Notes: generated by a model not told the origin, from the letters alone. 64,000 bases of DNA from JANMES01 sp038329865 (GCA_038329865.1 JBBQNK010000007.1:59092-123091), one strand, 5' to 3'. Shown: positions 8,586-17,690, counted from the stretch's first letter. A program made the numbers and translations.

Positions 8586-10106
8586 ATGCATCTGCAAGCC
8601 GAAAAAGAAGGCGTTTTAGTTGAAGCAACCAAGGTCCGAACCATCTGGGGTTTGGATACGCTGGCGCTGCACGACCAGTACTGGGCTGCGCACGGCCTGC
8701 AGGTCATTCGGCCGGGCGTTGAAACCCCCATCTGCCCGAACGCCATCGGCTATCTCCTGCTCAGTCGCGACTTAATGGTCCTGTTCTCTCCCGATAAATT
8801 TAAGGACCGCCAGGCGTGGCTGCGCTGCGATATGGTCTACCTTCGCATGCACGAGGCGTCGTCGCTTCGCGAACGCGTGGTGACCGACGACGCGTTTCGA
8901 TTCGTTCGATTCGAGCGCTCGTACCAGGGCACGCGATCGGCTCGAACAGTCCGCGTCGCCGTCACGCGCGATCCGCGCCTGGCGGCGCTCTGGCAGATCG
9001 CGCCGAATGTCAGCGCGGCGGTGAAGAAGCTGCGACAGCTCGTCACGCGCGAGCGGCGGTCGATCGTTTCGACCCTCGGGAGCGTTTACGATTTTAAAAT
9101 CGAATCCGGGCGGATGACGTTCCTGCGCGACTTAATGCGCGTGTGGGCCAACCCGCAGGCGGCCATCCGTCGCGCGGTGGCGCATGAGAAATCGGTCTGG
9201 CTGGATGCGGAGTTGCCGCTGCCGACTAATACGCAGTTCGTCGGGCCGGTCTGGGTCGGTGCGGGTCGCAAGCTGGATGACGCGTCGATGGTAATCGGCC
9301 CGGCCGTGCTGTGGGATGATCCCGCCGCCAGGCCCGCGGCGCAAGACATCGTCGTCGATCCGGTGGGGACAGCCGTTCTCACCGCCGTGGCGCAGCCGGC
9401 GATGGCGGGGATCAAGCACCGCCGCGTATACCATATGGTAAAGCGGCTGTTCGACGTGACCTTTGCGCTGGCGGGACTGCTCTTCACCCTGCCGATCTAC
9501 CCGCTGGTGATGCTCGCCATCTGGCTGGAAGACGGCCGGCCGTTCTTCTTCGCCCATCGCCGGGAAACGCTCTACGGGCGGAAATTCGGGTGCATCAAGT
9601 TCCGCTCGATGCAGAAAAACGCTGAAAAGATCAAGCTGAACCTCGCCGCCCACAACCAGGCGGACGGCCCGCAGTTCTTCATGGAAAGCGACCCGCGGCT
9701 GACGCGCGTCGGTCAGATCCTGCGGCAATGTCATCTCGACGAACTGCCTCAGTTCATCAATGTGCTGCTGGGGCACATGTCAGTCGTCGGGCCACGCCCC
9801 AGCCCGTTCAAGGAAAACCAATTCTGCCCGCCCTGGCGCGAGGCGCGGCTGAGCGTTCGGCCGGGCATTACCGGGCTGTGGCAGGTGAAGCGCACGCGCG
9901 AGAAGGACAAGGATTTCCAGGAATGGATTCGTTACGACATTGAATACGTTGAGAAGTCCGGCCTGCTGCTGGACGGCTGGATCGTGCTTCAGACGATCGC
10001 GAATGTGCTGGGCCGGTTAGGCTCGACGGTGTTTCGACGCGGAGGTTCGAAGGGAAGTTCGTCCGGCCCGGCAGAATCGCACGAGCCGATGGAGACACCT
10101 GTCTAA
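8586..10106 (+). CDS. Bacterial sugar transferase (initiating phosphoglycosyl transferase)
   Basis: ATG 8586 follows the previous TGA directly, with GGAGG just upstream. Of 506 residues, the last ~210 form a monotopic phosphoglycosyl transferase domain: KRLFDVTFALAG with a re-entrant hydrophobic helix (near residue 285), KFRSM, the catalytic DELPQ (near residue 385), SVVGPRP and RPGITGLWQV. It transfers a sugar-1-phosphate from a nucleotide sugar to undecaprenyl phosphate and so starts repeat-unit synthesis. The first ~270 residues are unusual: they lack the four membrane helices and CoA-binding-like domain of WbaP/WcaJ proteins and instead look globular, with a hexapeptide-like stretch (VGPVWVGAGRKL). 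That region may bind a sugar nucleotide or partner. Confidence 0.9.
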   Translation: MHLQAEKEGVLVEATKVRTIWGLDTLALHDQYWAAHGLQVIRPGVETPICPNAIGYLLLSRDLMVLFSPDKFKDRQAWLRCDMVYLRMHEASSLRERVVTDDAFRFVRFERSYQGTRSARTVRVAVTRDPRLAALWQIAPNVSAAVKKLRQLVTRERRSIVSTLGSVYDFKIESGRMTFLRDLMRVWANPQAAIRRAVAHEKSVWLDAELPLPTNTQFVGPVWVGAGRKLDDASMVIGPAVLWDDPAARPAAQDIVVDPVGTAVLTAVAQPAMAGIKHRRVYHMVKRLFDVTFALAGLLFTLPIYPLVMLAIWLEDGRPFFFAHRRETLYGRKFGCIKFRSMQKNAEKIKLNLAAHNQADGPQFFMESDPRLTRVGQILRQCHLDELPQFINVLLGHMSVVGPRPSPFKENQFCPPWREARLSVRPGITGLWQVKRTREKDKDFQEWIRYDIEYVEKSGLLLDGWIVLQTIANVLGRLGSTVFRRGGSKGSSSGPAESHEPMETPV

Positions 10107-10140
10107 CCCAACTGATTCAGACGAGCGCGCAATCATTTAC

Positions 10141-10208
10141 GTAGCCGCGAACGCCAGTTCGTGGGCTTTCGCGATGTCTCAAAACCGCGAACTGGCGTTC
10201 GCCGCTAC
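10141..10208. repeat. Intergenic inverted repeat, CCGCGAAC family (copy 1)
   Basis: Two 24-base arms (10141-10164 and 10185-10208) match as inverted repeats at 22 of 24 positions around a 20-base loop. Each arm contains the core CGAACxCCAGTTCG. A related half-element lies at 42864-42886, so this is a dispersed family rather than a simple terminator. It sits in the 160-base space between the sugar transferase and the next glycosyltransferase. A transcript across it would fold into a strong hairpin and could attenuate the operon or stabilise the upstream mRNA. Confidence 0.8.
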
Positions 10209-10266
10209 GCAAAACTCTACCGGATGAACGATCTCGCTCGCGCCACTCTCTATTCCTTAATCGCTT

Positions 10267-11154
10267 ATGAATTCTGTGGTACCCAATTCCCCGTTGGTCT
10301 CGATCGTCTCCGCGACGCGCAATCGGCCGGACAGTGTTCGGCGGCTGATCGATTCGCTGCGCAAGCAGTCTCTGACGAATATTGAAATCATCATTGTCGA
10401 CGACGCGTCCGATGAGCCGTTCACGCTCGACGACAACGTGCGCCTTTTCCGCAACGATAAAAACGTCGGCCCGTGCGCCGCGCGCAATCAGGGCTTCCGG
10501 GCGGCCAAGGCGCCGTACATTCTGCTTTGCGACGACGACATCGAAATGCCCGACGCGGATCTGCTCAATCGCCTGGTGGAGCTGGCGGAGAAATACCCGC
10601 GGTTCGGCGCGATCGGCGTGAAACACCTCACCCCCGAAGGCCGGCCGCACCAGAGCCAGCCGGCCGAGACGGACGTACGCGTGTCGAACACCGTATTTTT
10701 CGGCTACTGCGTACTGCTCCGGCGAGAGGCGGTCATCGGCGTGGGGGGATTCAACGAATCCATTCGATACTGCTACGAAGAACAGGAGCTCGGTTTCCGC
10801 CTGCACGATGCCGGATGGGAAATCATGTTCGACCCGACCCTGCAAGTCATCCACCACCACGACCCCCGCGGCCGCGACTGGGTTCGCATTCAGCGGCTGT
10901 TCACGCTCAATGCGATCCGCACGATTCTGATGCGGTTCCCGTTCTGGTGGGTGCTGCCGTGCACGCTCGGCAAGCTGGTGGTCTTTCCGATCCAGTCGCT
11001 GCGGCGCGGCAAGCTGGATTGGAAAGGAACGATCTGGCTGTGGGGCGCGACGCTCACGTGGATCGTCCCCGCCCTGCGGGCACGCGAGGCGATCCAGAGT
11101 TCCACGCTCTGGCGTTACAGGCAGCTCAAGCGCCGGCCTGTGCCGGTGTTTTGA
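10267..11154 (+). CDS. Glycosyltransferase family 2 (GT-A fold)
   Basis: The 295-residue protein begins with the GT2 pattern PLVSIVSATRNRPDSV, followed by IEIIIVDDASDEP (nucleotide-binding DD) and the metal-binding LLCDDDIEMPDA (near residue 97). A conserved EEQELGFRLHDAGW segment (near residue 175) contains the ED-like catalytic-base region. Short hydrophobic stretches near the C-terminus (WWVLPCTLG, LWGATLTWIVPAL) suggest membrane association. It probably adds one sugar to the growing lipid-linked repeat unit. It follows the sugar-transferase gene after a hairpin repeat and is followed at 47 bases by the pyruvyl-transferase gene. Confidence 0.88.
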   Translation: MNSVVPNSPLVSIVSATRNRPDSVRRLIDSLRKQSLTNIEIIIVDDASDEPFTLDDNVRLFRNDKNVGPCAARNQGFRAAKAPYILLCDDDIEMPDADLLNRLVELAEKYPRFGAIGVKHLTPEGRPHQSQPAETDVRVSNTVFFGYCVLLRREAVIGVGGFNESIRYCYEEQELGFRLHDAGWEIMFDPTLQVIHHHDPRGRDWVRIQRLFTLNAIRTILMRFPFWWVLPCTLGKLVVFPIQSLRRGKLDWKGTIWLWGATLTWIVPALRAREAIQSSTLWRYRQLKRRPVPVF

Positions 11155-11200
11155 TCAACTCTGATTTTGTGTTGTACCTCTACAGAGAATTCAAGGACGA

Positions 11201-12418
11201 ATGATTCAACGACTCAAAGCTGCGGTTCGAAATACGCCGACGGTCTATCGCACGACTAAATCGATCGCCAATCGTTTGCAGCCGGTTCTCGATTTCACGT
11301 CGACCCATTTCACCCGTCGGCGCGGCCGGCGGTTCGCCAACGCGGGGCAGTATTTTATGCGCACCCGCGCTGCGGGTTACATTGGATGGGTCGGTAAAGG
11401 CAATCTCGGCGACGAGGCGCTTTTCGACGCCTTCGACCGGCTCTTCACCAAGCACACACCGATTCTTTACGACCGCCACCCGTTCGAACTCCGCCTGCAC
11501 CAGAAATTCATTAAACGCCGATCGTCCTTTTTTGATTTCATCGCCCTCGGCGGCGGGACGCTCTTTTCGTACAGGCTGTACTACTACCAGGTCGATCACG
11601 CGATCCACTCCGGCACGCCCGTGGTCACGTTCGGCTCGGGCGTGGAAGAACCTGTTTCTTACGAGAACCAAGACGTCCGCGAAGAGTTCGACACGCTTCT
11701 AGCCGACTGGGCAAAACTCCTCCGCGATCAACCGTACGTTTTCGTGCGCGGCCCGCGAACGGCGGCGCTGCTGAACAGGCACGGGCTGACCAACGTTCGC
11801 GTCATCGGCGATCCGGCGCTCACGATTTGCGACCCGAGCCTCCGCAAGCCGCGCCATATAGTCGGAATTAACCTCGGCTGCGACGGAAAAATGTGGGGCA
11901 AGCAGTCGGACCTCACCGCGACTGTCACCGCCACGGTGCGACACCTGATCGAAAGCGGCTGGCAGGTTGACTTCATCTCGATGGACCCGTCGGACCACGC
12001 GATCGGACAGGCGATGGCACGTGATATCGGAAGCGATCAGTTCCGCGTCCGCCGCCCCGCCAAAACCTCCAAGGCCGTCCTCGATCAATTCGCCGAGTGC
12101 GATTTCGTCATCGGCCAGCGTCTTCACGCGATCATCCTCGCCTCAGGCATGGGCGTGCCGACGATCGCGCTGGAATACCGGCCCAAAGTGGCGGATTTCA
12201 TGGAATCGATCGACCTGATGCCGCTCTCCATCCGCACAGATTTTGCCACGGTCGACGGCCTCATCGCGATGAGCACCGATGTCATTGCCCGCCGCGAAGG
12301 AATCTCCAGGCACCTCCTCCAACGCTGTGACGCCTTCCGCAAACTCCAGCGCGAAGCAGCCAGCCTCACGCTGGGTTACGTTTCCACCCACCTCGACAGT
12401 ATTGCCGGCAAGAAATAA
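11201..12418 (+). CDS. Polysaccharide pyruvyl transferase family protein
   Basis: The 405-residue protein has the family's hallmarks: a GWVGKGNLGDEALFDAF opening (near residue 60), an ALGGGTLFS strand-loop, FVRGPRTAALL, an IGDPAL segment, and the C-terminal IGQRLHAIILASGMGVPTIA motif (near residue 305). The family (CsaB/WcaK-like, GT-B-like fold) transfers pyruvate from phosphoenolpyruvate to a sugar as a ketal, adding negative charge to the glycan. The position at the end of the glycosyltransferase series fits a late decorating step. The next gene is about 200 bases away with no obvious strong terminator between. Some family members are annotated more broadly, so the chemistry is inferred. 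Confidence 0.85.
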   Translation: MIQRLKAAVRNTPTVYRTTKSIANRLQPVLDFTSTHFTRRRGRRFANAGQYFMRTRAAGYIGWVGKGNLGDEALFDAFDRLFTKHTPILYDRHPFELRLHQKFIKRRSSFFDFIALGGGTLFSYRLYYYQVDHAIHSGTPVVTFGSGVEEPVSYENQDVREEFDTLLADWAKLLRDQPYVFVRGPRTAALLNRHGLTNVRVIGDPALTICDPSLRKPRHIVGINLGCDGKMWGKQSDLTATVTATVRHLIESGWQVDFISMDPSDHAIGQAMARDIGSDQFRVRRPAKTSKAVLDQFAECDFVIGQRLHAIILASGMGVPTIALEYRPKVADFMESIDLMPLSIRTDFATVDGLIAMSTDVIARREGISRHLLQRCDAFRKLQREAASLTLGYVSTHLDSIAGKK

Positions 12419-12619
12419 TTCGCCGACGCGCTCGCGCCTGTTCTTACCCTTCCTTACCTCACGACATTCCACTTGAAGCGAACGTCGAAACGCACTCGTT
12501 TTTGACGACGAACCACGCTGCGCCGATTTTTCGCCCTGGCGAAGCGGCGCGGGTAACGTGACGCCATAGCCGAGAATCGGTTACGTTGTTTCGGCGTTTC
12601 GTTTTTCCGAGGTGGCAGT

Positions 12620-13762
12620 ATGGCAGCGGCCGTCGTCGTCGCGGGGCATATTTGTCTCGATCTCATCCCGACATTCGCGCCCGGCGCGGTGGGTGACCTC
12701 ATCCAGCCCGGTAAGCTGATCGGCATCGGCCCGGCCGTGCTGTCGACCGGCGGGGCCGTCTCCAATACCGGCATCGCGCTGCATCGGCTGGGCGTGCCGG
12801 TGAAGTTGCTGGGCAAAATCGGCGACGACCGCTTCGGGCCGCTCGTGATGGATCTGCTGCAATCACAAGGCCCGCGCCTGGCGGACGGCATGATTGTTTC
12901 GCCGGGCGCGGTGACGAGCTACTCGATTATTCTCAGCCCGCCGGGCGTGGATCGAACGTTTCTGCACTGCCCCGGCGCGAATCAGTCGTTTCGCGCGAAC
13001 GATATCCCACCCGGCGCGCTCGCGGGCGCGGCGATGTTTCACTTCGGCTATCCGCCGGTGATGCAGTCGATGTACGAAGCCGACGGGGCCGAGCTCGAAG
13101 AGGTTTTCGCTCTGGCCAAGTCGGCGGGACTGACGACGTCGCTCGATCTCTGCCCGCCCGATCCGCTCTCCCCCGCCGCCGCCGTGGATTGGCGGGCGAT
13201 CTTTGCCCGCGTGCTGCCGAAGGTCGATATTTTTCTTCCGAGCGTGGAGGAGCTTCTGTTCCTGATCGACCGCCCGCGCCACGACGCGCTGGTCGCCCGC
13301 GGCGACGTGCTGGCCGGTGTGGACGGCGATCTTCTGCACGAGCTGGCCGACAGGTTGCTCGATTGGGGCAGCAAAATCGTCGTCCTGAAAATCGGCGAGC
13401 ACGGCTTGTACCTGCGAACCTCCGCCGCCACCGCCAATCTCCCCGGCCTGAACGCCGCCTGGGCCAGTCGCGAAATTCTTGCGCCGAGTTTCGCCGTCGA
13501 TGTCGTCGGCACGACCGGCAGCGGCGACTGCACGATCGCCGGCTTCCTCGCGGGGCTCGGCAAAGGTCTATCGCCCGAAGCAGTCATGACCGCCGCCGCG
13601 GGAGTCGGCGCATTCAACGTCGAAGTGGCCGACGCCTTCAGCGGCGTGCCGACTTGGGAACGGCTGCAGTCCCGAATTGTCGCCGGATGGAAAAGGCGCG
13701 ACGTTCGCCTGTCGTTGACCGGGTGGCGATTTGATTCGGGCCTGCGGCTTTGGGTGAAATAG
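12620..13762 (+). CDS. PfkB-family carbohydrate kinase
   Basis: The 380-residue protein shows the ribokinase/PfkB fold. An N-terminal glycine-rich substrate region (STGGAVSNTGIALHRLG, near residue 45, then LLGKIGDDRFG) is followed by the C-terminal signature VGTTGSGDCTIAGFLAG (near residue 295), whose GSGD aspartate is the catalytic base. A GAGTG-like canonical GAGD is replaced by GSGD, which is tolerated in the family. The protein is about 60 residues longer than typical ribokinases. It should phosphorylate a sugar or sugar acid with ATP in the cytoplasm. The aldolase-like gene downstream suggests a kinase-then-cleavage pathway, although a perfect 36-base inverted repeat separates the two. 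Confidence 0.88.
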   Translation: MAAAVVVAGHICLDLIPTFAPGAVGDLIQPGKLIGIGPAVLSTGGAVSNTGIALHRLGVPVKLLGKIGDDRFGPLVMDLLQSQGPRLADGMIVSPGAVTSYSIILSPPGVDRTFLHCPGANQSFRANDIPPGALAGAAMFHFGYPPVMQSMYEADGAELEEVFALAKSAGLTTSLDLCPPDPLSPAAAVDWRAIFARVLPKVDIFLPSVEELLFLIDRPRHDALVARGDVLAGVDGDLLHELADRLLDWGSKIVVLKIGEHGLYLRTSAATANLPGLNAAWASREILAPSFAVDVVGTTGSGDCTIAGFLAGLGKGLSPEAVMTAAAGVGAFNVEVADAFSGVPTWERLQSRIVAGWKRRDVRLSLTGWRFDSGLRLWVK

Positions 13763-13767
13763 AGAAG

Positions 13768-13999
13768 AATTTTACCACAGAGGCACAGAGACACGGAGGC
13801 GCTTTCGCCGGATCGCGCAACAGAAAATGCCAGTGGGTCGAATGGATTTATTTTTCGCAGCCTGGGCTACCAGACCATGGTTTTCGTTCGGAGACGTGTT
13901 TGCAAACAGTCCGACCCAAGAATCGAATAATGTCATTTAGCACTGCACCTTCAAACCGTCGACAGCGCCTCCGTGTCTCTGTGCCTCTGTGGTAAAATT
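13768..13999. repeat. Perfect 36-base inverted repeat around 160 bases (CACAGAG family, copy 1)
   Basis: The arms 13768-13803 and 13964-13999 are exact reverse complements over 36 bases and contain the CCACAGAGGCACAGAGACAC core. Relatives lie at 19911-19994 and 51195-51507. The arms enclose 160 bases with no supportable gene. The element fills nearly the whole space between the kinase and aldolase-like genes and ends eight bases before the latter's start, so the downstream gene's leader lies within or next to it. Exact arm identity suggests recent insertion or ongoing gene conversion. Confidence 0.9.
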
Positions 14000-14007
14000 G
14001 AATTCGA

Positions 14008-15150
14008 ATGACAAAAACCCTCGACCAGAAACTCGCCCGCATTCATGCCGATTCGTCGTGCAAAGATTTCATCCTCGCCGACGCCAAGGACGCTGACATG
14101 GCCGGCGGACTCGCGGCGACGGGGACCGATCCCGGCAAAAAGCAGTACCGCACGCTGGCGGAGTATCGGCAGATCATGCGCGACGTGCTCGAGCAAGGCC
14201 TCGTCGACATCCTGCTCATGAGCGTGAGCAGCAGCGAGATTCTCACGCTCCGCGAAAAGCGGTTCGAGCGCTCCACCGTCACGCCGGCCATTCGGGCCAA
14301 TGACACGACCGACATCCACCTCGCCCAAGGCGGCCGGTATCCGAAGCAGCCGAGCAAGCCGTTCCGTACGGCACTGCTCGATCACGCCCAGTGCGGCAAA
14401 TGGGAGTGCTCGCCGGCTGAGCGCGTGGCGGGCGCGAATCTCGGACTTTACTCGATCACTTTCAACAACGACGTGCACCTCGATCTGCCGGCGCTCGAGG
14501 CGTACAAGGCGTTTCGACTCGAGGCGGAGAAAAAAGGCTTCCGTCATTTCCTGGAGATCTTCGACCCCAACGCGTGCGACAATCGGCCGCCCGATCTCGG
14601 GCGGTTCATCAACGACCAGGTCGCGCGCACGCTAGCCGGCGTGGCCAGCGCCGGGCGGCCGATCTTTTTGAAAGTCCCCTACCACGGCCCCGCTGCCATG
14701 GAGCAACTCGCTGCGTACGATCCGCACCTTGTCCCGGGCATCCTGGGCGGCAGCAGCGGCACGACGTTCGACGCATTTCACATGCTCTGGGAAGCCAAAA
14801 AACACGGCGCCCGCGCCGCCCTTTACGGCCGAAAGATCAACAACTCCGAGCATCAGCTCACGTTCATCAAATATTTAAGAATGCTCGCTGACGGCCAGAT
14901 CGAACCGACTGAAGCCTGCAAGGCTTACCACGGCGATCTGCAGAAACTCAAGATTGCGCCGCACCGCTCGCTCGAGGACGATCTGAAACGCACCGACACC
15001 GTCTCAAGCTACGCCGGCGCGAAAGTAATCTCCCACGGCAAGACACCGATGAGGGCACCGATGAAAGAACCGCTTCCCGATTTTTCGAAGATGACGCCGA
15101 AGGAAAAAATCGCGTGGAATCAGAAAAAGTGGAAGCGAATTCTTGGCTGA
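14008..15150 (+). CDS. Class I aldolase-like TIM-barrel protein
   Basis: The 380-residue protein has features of the DeoC/LacD/FbaB-type barrel. IFLKVPYHGP (near residue 222) is a strand with a lysine in a suitable position for a Schiff base. ILGGSSGTTFDAFHMLWEAKKHGAR then GRKINN (residues ~246-285) match the phosphate-binding strands 7-8, which in LsrF-like aldolases read GGxxxS...GAxGxxxGRNI. The tail is lysine-rich. I do not recognise a characterised orthologue, so the reaction (retro-aldol cleavage of a phosphorylated sugar) is inferred from fold cues and from the upstream PfkB kinase. No Shine-Dalgarno sequence is visible; the start is eight bases after an inverted repeat. Confidence 0.55.
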   Translation: MTKTLDQKLARIHADSSCKDFILADAKDADMAGGLAATGTDPGKKQYRTLAEYRQIMRDVLEQGLVDILLMSVSSSEILTLREKRFERSTVTPAIRANDTTDIHLAQGGRYPKQPSKPFRTALLDHAQCGKWECSPAERVAGANLGLYSITFNNDVHLDLPALEAYKAFRLEAEKKGFRHFLEIFDPNACDNRPPDLGRFINDQVARTLAGVASAGRPIFLKVPYHGPAAMEQLAAYDPHLVPGILGGSSGTTFDAFHMLWEAKKHGARAALYGRKINNSEHQLTFIKYLRMLADGQIEPTEACKAYHGDLQKLKIAPHRSLEDDLKRTDTVSSYAGAKVISHGKTPMRAPMKEPLPDFSKMTPKEKIAWNQKKWKRILG

Positions 15151-15210
15151 TTTCACTCACGTTGTAGCAACAGGTTGACGCCGTCGCGGCCTGCATCAGA
15201 ATTGAACGCC

Positions 15211-16500
15211 ATGCACATCCTTTATGTCCACCAGAATTTTCCGGCGCAGTTCGGGCATATCGCCGCTCACCTGGTGAGGGAGCTTCGCTGGCAGGCGACG
15301 TTCGTGAGCCTGCTGCCGGCGGAATTTCGGAATGGAATCGATCTCGTAAACTACGTTCCCACCGGCGGCGCGCGGGCGACCAGCCAGTTTTGTTCGCGCA
15401 GCTTCGAGAATTACGTCGGCCACGCCGGCGGTGTTTACAACGTGCTCCGCGGGCGGACCGATATTCGGCCAGACTTGATCGTTTCGCATGCGGGGCTGGC
15501 GTCGGGGCTTTTTTTACGCGAGCTATATCCCGATGTGCCGATCATCGATTTATTCGAGTACTACTATCGACCGCACGATCCGCAGAGCGACATGACGTTC
15601 CGTGCCGACCTCGGTTGGCAGCCGAGTGAGGCGTCATTCCTGCGCGCACGCTGTCGCAATGCGGCGATTCTGCTGGAACTGCAGAACTGCCAGGTCGGGT
15701 ATTCTCCGACGGAATTTCAGAAAAGTTGCTTCCCGGCCGAGTACCAATCCAAGCTGCGCGTGATTTTCGACGGTGTCGATCGCAAGTTGTATCACGGCCG
15801 CGGCGAGAAGCTCCGGCCGCCGATGGCGGATCGCGGGACGCGGAAAATTGCCGGCGTGGAGATCCCGGCGGGCACGCGCGTGGTCACCTACGCCAGCCGC
15901 GGGTTTGAAACGATGCGCGGGTTCGATTTGTTCATGAAGGCCGCGAAAATTATCTGCGACCAGCGGACCGACGTGATCTTCCTCGTCGCCGGCGACGACC
16001 GGATCGTCTACGGCGGCGACGCGCAATACCTCGGCGGGAAGACGCTGGCGCAATGGGTGTTCGACCAGGGCAACTACGACGTCGGCCGGATCAAATTCCT
16101 CGGCACGGTCGAGCCGTCTGTATTGGCGGAGATGCTTGCGGCGACGGATTTGCACATGTACCTCACCGTGCCGTTCGTGCTGAGCTGGAGCATGATGAAC
16201 GCGATGAGCTGCGGCGCCGTCGTGCTCGGCAGCCGCACCCCGCCGGTGCAGGAGATGATCACCGACGGCGAAAACGGCCTGCTGGCGGATTTCTTCTCGC
16301 CTGAGGATTTCGCGGAGAAAGCGATACAGGTGTTAAATGACCCCGACGCGTTCCGCCCCCTCGGGCGGGCCGCGGAGCGGATGATCGAAACGAAGTATTC
16401 AATGGATGCGGTCTTGCCGCAGATGGTGAAGCTGTACGAAGAAGCGCTGCAGGTCAAAACCGGATTGGAATCGCCGCGGCCCCGGCCTATCGCGAAATAA
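15211..16500 (+). CDS. Glycosyltransferase family 4
   Basis: ATG 15211 gives 429 residues beginning MHILYVHQNFPAQFGHIA, a typical N-terminus for this GT4 subgroup; a longer in-frame extension lacks support. Donor-domain features are GVDRKLYHGRGE, VTYASRGFETMRGFDLF (near residue 230), FLGTVEPSVLAEMLAATDLHMYLT and an EX7E-like region near GSRTPPVQEMITDGENGLL. It should add a sugar to a glycan acceptor. It ends exactly where the convergent STAS gene ends, with no intergenic base. It probably belongs to the upstream exopolysaccharide cluster although separated from it by the kinase and aldolase-like genes. Confidence 0.88.
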   Translation: MHILYVHQNFPAQFGHIAAHLVRELRWQATFVSLLPAEFRNGIDLVNYVPTGGARATSQFCSRSFENYVGHAGGVYNVLRGRTDIRPDLIVSHAGLASGLFLRELYPDVPIIDLFEYYYRPHDPQSDMTFRADLGWQPSEASFLRARCRNAAILLELQNCQVGYSPTEFQKSCFPAEYQSKLRVIFDGVDRKLYHGRGEKLRPPMADRGTRKIAGVEIPAGTRVVTYASRGFETMRGFDLFMKAAKIICDQRTDVIFLVAGDDRIVYGGDAQYLGGKTLAQWVFDQGNYDVGRIKFLGTVEPSVLAEMLAATDLHMYLTVPFVLSWSMMNAMSCGAVVLGSRTPPVQEMITDGENGLLADFFSPEDFAEKAIQVLNDPDAFRPLGRAAERMIETKYSMDAVLPQMVKLYEEALQVKTGLESPRPRPIAK

Positions 16501-16842
16501 TCAGTGGCCGCTGACGACGACGGTAGTCGCGTCGACCTTCAGCAATCCCTGCAGGTAGGCGAACTTGAGCACCTTCAACACCGGCTGCTGAATGGCGACG
16601 GTTTTCAGCTCTCCCCCGCCGGCGATGATCGCGTTGCGGAACGAAACCAGCACGCCCAGCCCCATCGATGAGACGAACGACATCTTCGCCAGATCGAGCT
16701 CCACCCGCTTGGGTTTGGCGGCAATGATCTTGGCGAATTCTGATTCCAGCCACGCCACGTTGGTGTGAATCGATCCCAGGATCGCAACGTGTACGCCGTC
16801 GGGGATTTGGGTGATTACGATCGGATCATTCTGCACGTCCAT
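16501..16842 (-). CDS. STAS-domain protein (anti-sigma-factor antagonist type)
   Basis: The 113-residue protein is a single STAS domain. The segment LDLAKMSFVSSMGLGVLVSF (residues 49-68) aligns with the phosphorylation loop of SpoIIAA/RsbV proteins. Ser59 occupies the phosphorylated serine position and Ser58 replaces the usual aspartate. Such proteins bind an anti-sigma-factor kinase or act as switch modules in stress and envelope signalling. No kinase or phosphatase partner is adjacent, so the partner must be encoded elsewhere. The gene converges with the GT4 gene with no gap, and the amidohydrolase gene lies upstream on the same strand. Confidence 0.82.
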   Translation of the reverse strand: MDVQNDPIVITQIPDGVHVAILGSIHTNVAWLESEFAKIIAAKPKRVELDLAKMSFVSSMGLGVLVSFRNAIIAGGGELKTVAIQQPVLKVLKFAYLQGLLKVDATTVVVSGH

Positions 16843-16877
16843 GGGGGTTTCCGTATTGAAATTGATCAGGCCGGCGA

Positions 16878-17690
16878 TCAGTAGCCGAGTTCGCGGCGCA
16901 GATTTCCGCCGAGGATGAGGGCTAAGTCGTCTGGGGGAAGATCAAGTTCATGAAGGGTCGAGAGCGCGGTGAGCGTATTTTGCTCTAAGTTGTAAGGAAA
17001 GTCCAAACCAAAGATGAGCTGGCTCACGCCGGCCTGGGCGATCAGCTCGATCATGCGGTCGCGGCTCATGTACCAGAAGCGGTTGTAGTCCTGCGTGAAG
17101 ATGCTCGTCATCCCGCCGAAGACCATGCAGCGCTTGCCGGGCACGGGCGGGAAGGGAATTCGGTTGGTCATGACCGCCAGCGCTTCGTGAAAGAAGCAGT
17201 ACCCGCCGACGTGCTCCATGCTGAATCTCAGCGTGGGAAAATGGTGTGCGATTTCGTCGAAATCGACCACGCGATACGATTTAAGCCGGTAGTGATGGAT
17301 GCCGGAATGAAACGTGAGGAACAGATTCGCCTTCTCCGCGGCGGCGTAGACTTTCATCGCCTCGGGGCCGAGCAGATCGAATTCCTGCCCCTGTGGATGG
17401 AGCTTAATGCCTCGAAAACCGAGTTCGGCGATCGCCCGCACCTGGTCGTCAAAATCAGTCCGCCCGAAGTCGATCGTGCCGAACCCCCGCAGCCGCGGAT
17501 GAGTCTTTAACTCCTTTTCCAGCCATTGGTTCGGTTCGAGTCCTGTGCCAGCCAACTGGTACGCAAACGGGGCGAACGTGACTGCCTCATCGATCTTGCA
17601 ATGGTCCAAAAGTCGCAGCAGCCGGGCGATCGTGCCTTCGCGATTAATGCCTTCCGGAAAGACGTGTGCGTGATGGGCAAATATCTTCAT
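16878..17690 (-). CDS. Amidohydrolase_2-family TIM-barrel hydrolase
   Basis: The 270-residue protein starts MKIFAHHAHVFPEG, where His7-x-His9 is the HxH metal pair of strand 1. Further family marks are FRGIKLHPQGQEF (strand with KxH), TFHSG, SMEHVGG and the C-terminal IFGLDFPYN, which corresponds to the FGSDxP aspartate loop. The family performs metal-dependent hydrolysis or decarboxylation of cyclic amides, lactones and aromatic acids. The substrate is unknown. The gene is divergent from the outer-membrane protein gene, sharing a ~120-base AT-richer promoter space, and is followed by the STAS gene 36 bases downstream. Confidence 0.82.
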   Translation of the reverse strand: MKIFAHHAHVFPEGINREGTIARLLRLLDHCKIDEAVTFAPFAYQLAGTGLEPNQWLEKELKTHPRLRGFGTIDFGRTDFDDQVRAIAELGFRGIKLHPQGQEFDLLGPEAMKVYAAAEKANLFLTFHSGIHHYRLKSYRVVDFDEIAHHFPTLRFSMEHVGGYCFFHEALAVMTNRIPFPPVPGKRCMVFGGMTSIFTQDYNRFWYMSRDRMIELIAQAGVSQLIFGLDFPYNLEQNTLTALSTLHELDLPPDDLALILGGNLRRELGY

